Part shown: positions 6,026 through 10,822 of the stretch, piece by piece
Numbering within the stretch: position 1 is the first letter of the stretch
Layout of the letters: every line of letters begins with the position of its first letter
NCBI GenBank assembly: GCA_900555605.1
Contig: USLW01000042.1
Span: 1 to 10,822 of the forward strand
Length of the DNA: 10,822 bases
Reading direction: 5' to 3'
Source: an uncultured Clostridium sp.
Lineage (GTDB): Bacteria > Bacillota > Clostridia > UBA1212 > UBA1255
Made by a program: the position numbers and the translations under genes
The notes under the pieces: model-generated
Told to the model about the DNA's origin: nothing
Database searches by the model: none
The model's input: the letters and a program-made list of their open reading frames with translations, nothing else

Positions 6026-6068
6026 GAAAAAAATGCACGGAGGCAAGGGTGGGAGCGGTGCTTTTTTC
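6026..6068. terminator. Possible bidirectional terminator hairpin
   Basis: A run of seven A (6027-6033), GCAC (6035-6038), a 19-nt loop, GTGC (6058-6061) and six T (6062-6067) form an A-stem-T structure with one bulged base. It has a T-run on each strand. It could end the minus-strand frame at 6141-6422, or transcripts entering from the left. The GC part of the stem is only 4 bp. Confidence 0.35.
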
Positions 6069-6080
6069 TGCTCCTTCCGC

Positions 6081-6125
6081 TTGACTATCTGAATAAACCT
6101 GCTAAAATATATCATATATATTTTA
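6081..6125 (+). promoter_or_regulatory. Candidate promoter with a 10-bp inverted repeat starting at its -10 box
   Basis: TTGACT (6081-6086), a 16-bp spacer and TAAAAT (6103-6108). The -10 box is the first part of a perfect inverted repeat, TAAAATATAT (6103-6112) and ATATATTTTA (6116-6125), around CAT. The repeat could be an operator. The promoter points at the 57-codon ORF at 6187 and, beyond it, the sugar kinase at 6514. Confidence 0.5.
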
Positions 6126-6140
6126 TATATCGCTTTGGGT

Positions 6141-6317
6141 TCATGTTGTTAAGGATGGGAATTTAGACTGGGAGGAATGAAAATACATGCACTGTAACTT
6201 AAAATGCCGGTTCACCGCTGCTATGCCGATAGCTGTGCTTATTGCTGCATACACGGAATGTCCCGGCAGCAAAACAGTCTCTGCCCCATCCGCTGTCAGC
6301 GTCGCCTCTTTTGGCAT
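6141..6317 (-). pseudogene. Protein-like minus-strand frame, possible gene remnant
   Basis: From an ATG at 6317 this encodes 58 residues (MPKEATLTADGAETVLLPGH, then SVYAAISTAIGIAAVNRHFK). The frame is open on to 6422 without another ATG. Codon choice (GCG, CTG, CCG, GAT, GTG) resembles the neighbouring genes, and the sequence reads like a folded-domain C terminus. But there is no ribosome binding site before the ATG. I do not recognise the family. It may be the 3' part of a lost gene, or a shadow of the plus-strand ORF at 6187-6360 that it overlaps. Confidence 0.3.
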
Positions 6318-6360
6318 AACAATCTGCTGCAGTCTCTCACTTTTTATATCGCTTTTGTAA
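6187..6360 (+). CDS. Possible 57-residue small protein
   Basis: ATG at 6187, with GGGAGGA (6170-6176) 10 nt before it, a promoter at 6081-6108 and a hairpin directly after the stop (6362-6387), so every signal of a small gene is present. The predicted peptide (MHCNLKCRFTAAMPIAVLIA, then a Ser/Val/Ala-rich part and a hydrophobic SLSLFISLL end) has five Cys and no recognisable domain. It overlaps an opposite-strand frame that looks more protein-like. It could be a leader peptide or a chance ORF. Confidence 0.35.
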   Translation: MHCNLKCRFTAAMPIAVLIAAYTECPGSKTVSAPSAVSVASFGITICCSLSLFISLL

Positions 6361-6361
6361 A

Positions 6362-6395
6362 CGCTCCGGCATAAAGATGTCCGAGCGATTTTATG
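6362..6395 (+). terminator. Hairpin after the small ORF
   Basis: CGCT (6362-6365) plus CGG (6367-6369), with one bulged C, pair with CCG (6381-6383) plus AGCG (6384-6387) around an 11-nt loop. ATTTTAT follows. It starts one base after the TAA of the small ORF and resembles a weak intrinsic terminator. The remaining 6396-6513 holds no gene I can support. Confidence 0.35.
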
Positions 6396-6513
6396 TATGC
6401 AAAGAGAGAACCATGTGAGACGTCATTGTACGGACCGGCATGCAGACGCAGAGCAGGCCTTGCGGACAATTGGATGTCTCCCAATTTTGACCTGAAAGGA
6501 ATGGATATATAAT

Positions 6514-7911
6514 ATGGCGGGAATCGGATTGGATATCGGCACGACTACCATCAGTGCCGTTATGATAGATGCGCAGAGCGGGGAGGTTTTGAAAAGCTGC
6601 ACAAAGCCAAATCGCTCCGGGCTTTGTTCGGAAAGAGGAATGGATGAGCTGCAGGATCCGCAACAAATTTGCGGGATTATTGATGGTATCTTAGAGGAAA
6701 TGCTGATGGCTCCAGAACCGATCGTATCGATCGGCATCACAGGCCAAATGCATGGAATCTTGTATTTGAATGCAGACGGAGACGCAGTGAGTCCGTTATA
6801 TACTTGGCGTGACGAATGCGGCAATCAGCCTTACCGGGATGGAAAAAGCTATGCGGAGAATTTGTCCTGCACAACAGGATATGCGGCGGCTTCCGGATTC
6901 GGCTGCACGACGCATTATTATCATTTTATTAATCGTAAGATTCCGGCAGAGGCAGTATGTTTTTGCTCTATCCAGGATTATGCGGCGCTGCATTTGACCG
7001 GCAGGCATGCGCCGCTGGTTCACAGCTCAAATGCGGCGAGCTTTGGCCTGTTCGACTTTCACACGATGTGTTTTGATCACAATGCGTTTCAACAGGCAGG
7101 TATGGATCCGTCGATTCTTCCATCTGTCACCTCGGCTTGTGAGATTGTCGGCTATTATAAAGGTAAAATTCCGGTGAGTGTCGGCGTAGGGGATAATCAA
7201 GCCAGCTTTTTAGGCTCTGTGCGGGACTGGAAGAACAGTGTTCTGCTGAATATGGGAACAGGCAGCCAAATTACATTTGCTGCAGAGCATTATGCACAGC
7301 TTCCGGGGCTGGAATGCCGGCCCTGTATGGAGAACCTGTTTCTCCAGGCCGGCTCTTCCCTGTGCGGGGGTCGTTCTTTCGCGCTGCTGGAGGATTTTTT
7401 CAGAAAGTGTGCAGAATTAGTGACGGGTCAGCCGGTTGCTTCCGCTTACCCTGGCATTGACCGCTGCATTGCGGAAATGCTTGCGGATCAGGCTGAGGCG
7501 CCATGGATCTCTTCTCTTGCGGTATCCACGAAATTCTGCGGAACCCGGTCAGACCCGTATGAACGCGGCAGCATTATGAATATCGGAACGGACAATTTTA
7601 CTCCGCAGAATATGATTGTCGGGTTCATCTATGGAGCTGTCAGCGAGTTATACGATATGTACCGCGTGTGGAGCGGAACACATTCTCTTTTAATCGGATC
7701 TGGAAACGGACTCCGCAGCAATCGGCTGATGCAGCGGATTGCGGAAGAAATTTTCGGTATGCGATTGTACATACCGGCACATATGGAAGAGGCTGCGTTC
7801 GGTGCGGCACTGGTTGGCCTGGTAAGCGCCGGCTGCTGTAAAAATTTCTGTGAGGCCCAGAGGCTGATCCGATACATCTCATTTCCTCCTTTTTCCCAAA
7901 ACAGAAAATAA
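6514..7911 (+). CDS. FGGY-family carbohydrate kinase, sedoheptulokinase-like
   Basis: 465 residues, about the length of sedoheptulokinases. It has the N-terminal phosphate loop GLDIGTTTISAVMID (5-19), the substrate-site signature GITGQMHGIL (74-83), which is typical of the sedoheptulokinase/xylulokinase side of the family, the catalytic Asp in GVGDNQ (D227), the second ATP loop NMGTGSQ (246-252), the adenosine-binding GSGNGLRSN (395-403) and EEAAFGAAL (425-433). It would phosphorylate a ketose, plausibly sedoheptulose to sedoheptulose 7-phosphate, feeding the pentose phosphate pathway in the cytoplasm. The start must be here because the ATP loop begins at residue 5, yet AAGGA is 13 nt upstream, farther than ideal, and a TATAAT directly abuts the ATG. 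No transporter or aldolase partner is adjacent. Family is sure, substrate is not. Confidence 0.88.
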   Translation: MAGIGLDIGTTTISAVMIDAQSGEVLKSCTKPNRSGLCSERGMDELQDPQQICGIIDGILEEMLMAPEPIVSIGITGQMHGILYLNADGDAVSPLYTWRDECGNQPYRDGKSYAENLSCTTGYAAASGFGCTTHYYHFINRKIPAEAVCFCSIQDYAALHLTGRHAPLVHSSNAASFGLFDFHTMCFDHNAFQQAGMDPSILPSVTSACEIVGYYKGKIPVSVGVGDNQASFLGSVRDWKNSVLLNMGTGSQITFAAEHYAQLPGLECRPCMENLFLQAGSSLCGGRSFALLEDFFRKCAELVTGQPVASAYPGIDRCIAEMLADQAEAPWISSLAVSTKFCGTRSDPYERGSIMNIGTDNFTPQNMIVGFIYGAVSELYDMYRVWSGTHSLLIGSGNGLRSNRLMQRIAEEIFGMRLYIPAHMEEAAFGAALVGLVSAGCCKNFCEAQRLIRYISFPPFSQNRK

Positions 7912-7912
7912 A

Positions 7913-7942
7913 TTGCATACCTTTCGGGACCCATGGTATAAT
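7913..7942 (+). promoter_or_regulatory. Promoter of the polysaccharide deacetylase gene
   Basis: TTGCAT (7913-7918), an 18-bp spacer and perfect TATAAT (7937-7942), starting two bases after the kinase stop. The leader is about 100 nt and includes a small GCGAT-TTC-ATCGC hairpin. The gene's GAGGTG site is about 9 nt before the ATG at 8049. The -10 box is strong, so the deacetylase is probably expressed separately from the kinase. Confidence 0.7.
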
Positions 7943-8048
7943 AGAAGCAGACAAGGCGATTTCATCGCATAGCATATACCGAGAAATGTTGCGGCGGCAA
8001 TCATTTATACGGAAGATAAGTCAGCAGAAAGATTGAGGTGTATCGGTC

Positions 8049-9536
8049 ATGGGTCAAGAGAACGAAGGCAAGTCCTCCGGGAATTGGAAGGGCTGGGGAG
8101 GCGGTCAGAAAAAAGGCACGGGAAAGACGGAAATTGTAATTATTGTCCTTCTGAGTGTCATGATCGTTTTATGTGCGGTACTTATTTTTATGAAAGTAAT
8201 GGATCGGAATACGGATCGTACCGTCCGGGTGGATCCTACGCCGAGCGGCAGCGCTACGGAGGGACCGGATCAGACGCCGGGAACGGGGACGGAAAATCCC
8301 ACGCCGACATCGGAGCCTACCCCTACGCCGGTTCCGCCTGAGGATTGGACGCTGGTGGAGTATACAGGAAGGATTGAACATATTTTTACGCATTCTCTGC
8401 TTGCTTTCCCGGAGCTGTCCTTTCCGGCGGGGATGAAGCCGGAATCTATTGTTTCCAGTACGTATTTTATTGACTGCATTACGGTAAAGGAATTCAAAAT
8501 GCTGCTGGAGAAACTGTATCAGGACGGCTACATGCTGGTTAATGCTAATGATATCTATGAAGCGGTGACCGCGGACGGCATAACAAAGTACGAGGTAAAG
8601 AGCAAGCTGATGTTCCCGCAGGGAAAGAAGCCCCTGATTCTTTCGTTTGATGATGTTAACTATTACAGCACAAAACAGGGCAAAGGCATGGTTGGCAAGC
8701 TGATTCTGGATGATTCCGGAAAGGTTGTTACGTATACAAAAATGAAGGACGGCTCCGAAGTGATCAGTGATGACAATGAGCATATCCCGATTTTGGACCG
8801 ATTTGTGGCGGAGCATCCTGATTTTTCTTTTAACGGAGCAAAAGGAATGCTCTGTCTGACGGGGTATGACGGAATTCTCGGGTACCGGACGAACAGAGCC
8901 TCTCAGAATAAAGAAGCGGAAATTGCGGCGGTTCAGCCTGTGATCCAGGCCCTGAAAAATACGGGCTGGTATTTTGCCAGTCACTCCTATAAGCATGGAT
9001 ATATGACAAATTATAGCGTGAACGATATGAAAGACTGTGCGGAAAAATTCAGAAATGAGGTCGTTCCGCTGATCGGAGAGACGAAACTGTATGTGTTTCC
9101 GTACGGCGACTGGGGAACGCGAACAAAAGCGGCGGATGAGATCACTGCGGTGCGCAAGGTGCTTGTGGATTACGGGTTTACGTATTTTGCAGGCGTGGGG
9201 ATCGACTGGTATTCCAAAACGCGCAATGACTTTGCAAATTGTATTCTGCAGGACCGTGCCAATATAGACGGAACGTCTCTGCTGCTATACGGAGACCGTC
9301 TGCAGTATTATTGGTGGGACAACGGAAATACCACGGATCGATTCCCGCATCTGAACACAGAGGAGATTTATGATGCTGAGGGGAGAGGCGGCCTGTCCTT
9401 TGAGAAAGCAAAAATTTATTATCATATGAATAAATATAAGGATTCTTATGAGGTGGCTAAGCAGGTGCTCCAATATATGGATGAACACCCGCGGGTTACG
9501 TACGCGGATGCGAAAAAGGCGATTGCGGCGGAATAA
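8049..9536 (+). CDS. Membrane-anchored NodB-type polysaccharide deacetylase
   Basis: 495 residues. A short Gly/Lys-rich cytoplasmic start is followed by one transmembrane helix (28-48), a Thr/Pro/Glu-rich wall-spanning linker (60-98) and a catalytic region. NodB motifs are motif 1 LSFDD (198-202, with D201/D202), motif 2 SHSYKH (311-316, with H312/H316 as metal ligands) and a VFPYGDW strand (349-355). The domain starts with the RIEHIFTHSLLAFPE pattern (109-123) seen in clostridial deacetylases, and has a long insertion between motifs 1 and 2. The usual Gly after the motif 1 Asp pair is replaced by VNYY. The C terminus (450-495) is a helical extension. It should act outside the membrane, removing N- or O-acetyl groups from peptidoglycan or a surface polysaccharide, as in lysozyme resistance. 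The true substrate is not shown by the sequence. Confidence 0.88.
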   Translation: MGQENEGKSSGNWKGWGGGQKKGTGKTEIVIIVLLSVMIVLCAVLIFMKVMDRNTDRTVRVDPTPSGSATEGPDQTPGTGTENPTPTSEPTPTPVPPEDWTLVEYTGRIEHIFTHSLLAFPELSFPAGMKPESIVSSTYFIDCITVKEFKMLLEKLYQDGYMLVNANDIYEAVTADGITKYEVKSKLMFPQGKKPLILSFDDVNYYSTKQGKGMVGKLILDDSGKVVTYTKMKDGSEVISDDNEHIPILDRFVAEHPDFSFNGAKGMLCLTGYDGILGYRTNRASQNKEAEIAAVQPVIQALKNTGWYFASHSYKHGYMTNYSVNDMKDCAEKFRNEVVPLIGETKLYVFPYGDWGTRTKAADEITAVRKVLVDYGFTYFAGVGIDWYSKTRNDFANCILQDRANIDGTSLLLYGDRLQYYWWDNGNTTDRFPHLNTEEIYDAEGRGGLSFEKAKIYYHMNKYKDSYEVAKQVLQYMDEHPRVTYADAKKAIAAE

Positions 9537-9592
9537 GTTGGGCATTGTGCATAATTGTGTTCACAAAAAATTGTTGTTTTAAGGACTTCCCT

Positions 9593-9620
9593 TTGAGGCA
9601 TGCAAGTGCTATTATATAAA
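9593..9620 (+). promoter_or_regulatory. Promoter of the ABC ATPase gene
   Basis: TTGAGG (9593-9598), a 16-bp spacer and TATAAA (9615-9620). The leader would be about 47 nt. It is a moderate match; its value comes from lying inside the inverted repeat at 9597-9632. The preceding part of the gap (9537-9592) holds an imperfect TTGTG-TT-CACAA palindrome at 9555-9566 and no clear terminator. Confidence 0.5.
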
Positions 9621-9632
9621 AAGTTGCATGCC
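9597..9632. promoter_or_regulatory. 9-bp inverted repeat bracketing the -10 box (candidate operator)
   Basis: GGCATGCAA (9597-9605) and TTGCATGCC (9624-9632) are perfect inverted copies 18 nt apart, with the TATAAA box between them. Each arm contains the palindrome GCATGC, so this could be two binding sites 27 bp apart, a single large operator, or an RNA hairpin at the transcript start. The placement suggests regulation of the ATPase gene, for example by sugar supply. Confidence 0.55.
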
Positions 9633-9654
9633 CCTTGTGGTGATGTGTTATATT

Positions 9655-9672
9655 TATGTAGGAGGTTACATA
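9655..9672 (+). promoter_or_regulatory. Ribosome binding site displayed in a hairpin loop
   Basis: TATGTA (9655-9660) and TACATA (9667-9672) are perfect 6-bp inverted copies. The loop between them is GGAGGT, the core of the Shine-Dalgarno sequence AGGAGGT, 8 nt before the ATG at 9674. Showing the site in a loop could aid or modulate translation; the stem is short and AT-rich. Confidence 0.5.
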
Positions 9673-9673
9673 C

Positions 9674-10786
9674 ATGGCAAGCGTTAAGCTAAAGAATATT
9701 TACAAAAAGTATCCCGGTGGCGTCACTGCTGTAAATGACTTCAATTTAGATATCGCGGACAGAGAGTTCGTGGTTCTGGTTGGGCCTTCCGGCTGCGGTA
9801 AGTCTACCACGCTGAGAATGGTTGCGGGGCTGGAGGAAATTACTTCGGGAGAACTTTTGATCGACGGAAAGCTGGTCAATGATATCGCACCGAAGGACAG
9901 GGATATTGCTATGGTGTTCCAGAACTACGCGCTGTATCCGCATATGACGGTGTTCGAAAATATGGCGTTCGGTTTAAAGCTGAGAAAAACCCCGAAGGGT
10001 GAGATCAAGAAGCGTGTAGCAGAAGCCGCCAGAATTCTCGAAATTGAACATCTGCTCGATCGTTCTATTAAGGCTTTGTCCGGCGGTCAGAGACAGAGAG
10101 TAGCGCTTGGCCGTGCAATTGTACGTGAGCCGAAAGTATTCTTAATGGATGAACCGCTTTCCAACCTGGATGCAAAGCTGCGTGCCCAGATGCGTACAGA
10201 GATCATTAAACTGCATCAGAAACTGCAGACTACAATTATATACGTTACCCATGACCAGACAGAGGCTATGACAATGGGTTCCCGGATTGTCGTTATGAAG
10301 GACGGTTATATTCAGCAGGTAGACAGTCCCCAGCTTCTGTATGAGAAGCCGGTCAACATGTTCGTCGCCGGCTTTATCGGAAGCCCGCAGATGAACTTTA
10401 TCAATACGCGTGTGGAGAAAACCAACGGAGAGGTATATCTGCGAATCGGCAGATGGACCATTAAGCTTCCGGAGGCAAAGGCAAAGAAACTTGAAGAGGG
10501 CGGATATATTGATAAAGAAGTTGTGATGGGAATCCGTTCCGAGCATGTACACGATGAAGCCATGTATTTAGAGGCTTACAAGGATTCACAGATTGAATCT
10601 ACCATTGAGGTGGTGGAGCTGCTCGGTTCTGAATCGCTGCTGTATATGATGCTGGAGGGAACCTTATTTGTTGCAAAAGTAAAGCCGCGCTCCAATATCT
10701 ATGTGGGAGATGTCATGCGTTTTGCATTGAACCCGAATAAGGTTCATGTGTTTGATAAAGAGACGGAAAACGTGGTCTGTAACTGA
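9674..10786 (+). CDS. ugpC: MsmX/UgpC/MalK-type ABC transporter ATP-binding protein
   Basis: 370 residues, full length for the MalK group. ATPase domain: Walker [10 protein letters not shown] (37-45), Q-loop Q83, signature LSGGQRQR (135-142), Walker B VFLMDEP (155-161), D-loop SNLDAK (163-168) and switch H193 in [10 protein letters not shown] regulatory OB/TOBE part follows (about 235-362), with the [10 protein letters not shown] segment (285-294). It hydrolyses ATP on the inner face of the membrane to drive sugar importers of the CUT1 class. No permease or binding-protein gene is adjacent, and it has its own promoter. That fits the multitask ATPases (B. subtilis MsmX, streptococcal MsmK) that energise several carbohydrate importers encoded elsewhere. 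The first gene past it is outside the window, so a cotranscribed partner is not excluded, although 10787-10822 shows no gene start. Confidence 0.93.
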   Translation: MASVKLKNIYKKYPGGVTAVNDFNLDIADREFVVLVGPSGCGKSTTLRMVAGLEEITSGELLIDGKLVNDIAPKDRDIAMVFQNYALYPHMTVFENMAFGLKLRKTPKGEIKKRVAEAARILEIEHLLDRSIKALSGGQRQRVALGRAIVREPKVFLMDEPLSNLDAKLRAQMRTEIIKLHQKLQTTIIYVTHDQTEAMTMGSRIVVMKDGYIQQVDSPQLLYEKPVNMFVAGFIGSPQMNFINTRVEKTNGEVYLRIGRWTIKLPEAKAKKLEEGGYIDKEVVMGIRSEHVHDEAMYLEAYKDSQIESTIEVVELLGSESLLYMMLEGTLFVAKVKPRSNIYVGDVMRFALNPNKVHVFDKETENVVCN

Positions 10787-10822
10787 GCTTTGTTAATTTA
10801 CCGATTACAGATGCGCTCAGAG

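Noticed and set aside
8169..8996. 275-codon minus-strand frame opposite the deacetylase
   Set aside because: Highly Arg/Ile-rich shadow of the NodB gene, without a ribosome binding site or recognisable motifs.
9555..9566. TTGTG-TT-CACAA palindrome as a catabolite (CRP/CcpA) site
   Set aside because: The arms are perfect but short, it does not match the cre consensus, and it lies well upstream of the best promoter. Noted only as part of the gap.
1..10822. CRISPR array, transposase, tRNA/rRNA, toxin-antitoxin pair or defence island
   Set aside because: I saw no regularly spaced direct repeats, no transposase or integrase motifs, no tRNA-like cloverleaf and no recognised defence domain. The AT-rich island is suggestive only.

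Overview
The window looks like chromosomal DNA of an anaerobic Firmicute, most likely a clostridial (Lachnospiraceae-like) gut or rumen bacterium. The signs are AGGAGG-type ribosome binding sites, textbook TTGACA/TATAAT promoters, a reverse rubrerythrin, a multi-sugar (MsmX/UgpC) ABC ATPase, and zinc-ribbon SPFH and Tim44-like proteins of clostridial type. Most genes are of moderate GC. The stretch from about 4400 to 5340 is clearly more AT-rich.

Layout. At 47-2409 a strong promoter drives two co-directional genes: an SPFH-domain protein with three C-terminal zinc ribbons, and a secreted/membrane Tim44-like protein that also ends in a zinc ribbon. They look like a membrane-associated pair. 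At 2486-4395 an MntR-type metalloregulator (minus strand) is divergent from a YbdG-type MscS mechanosensitive channel (plus strand). The 218-bp gap between them holds several palindromes and a good promoter. At 4396-5340 lies an AT-rich island with a small tail-anchored hypothetical protein (minus), an AT-rich hairpin and a short, probably truncated, plus-strand ORF. At 5281-5992 is a single-gene rubrerythrin unit on the minus strand, with a consensus promoter, a PerR-box-like palindrome at the start site and a good intrinsic terminator. At 5993-6513 is a gap of about 500 bp with hairpins, a promoter, a possible 57-codon plus-strand gene and, opposite it, a protein-like minus-strand frame that may be a gene remnant.

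At 6514-7911 is a sedoheptulokinase-like FGGY sugar kinase. At 7913-9536 is a promoter and a membrane-anchored NodB-type polysaccharide deacetylase. At 9593-10786 is a stand-alone MsmX/UgpC-type ABC ATPase. Its promoter is flanked by a 9-bp inverted repeat, and its ribosome binding site sits in the loop of a second inverted repeat.

Functionally the window is a set of mostly monocistronic housekeeping and stress genes: envelope stress, osmotic release, metal homeostasis, peroxide detoxification, pentose/heptulose use, cell-wall modification and sugar-uptake energisation. I see no CRISPR array, tRNA, rRNA, transposase or recognisable defence system. The parts least explained by known families are the SPFH/Tim44 pair, the AT-rich island and the 6141-6422 opposing frames.
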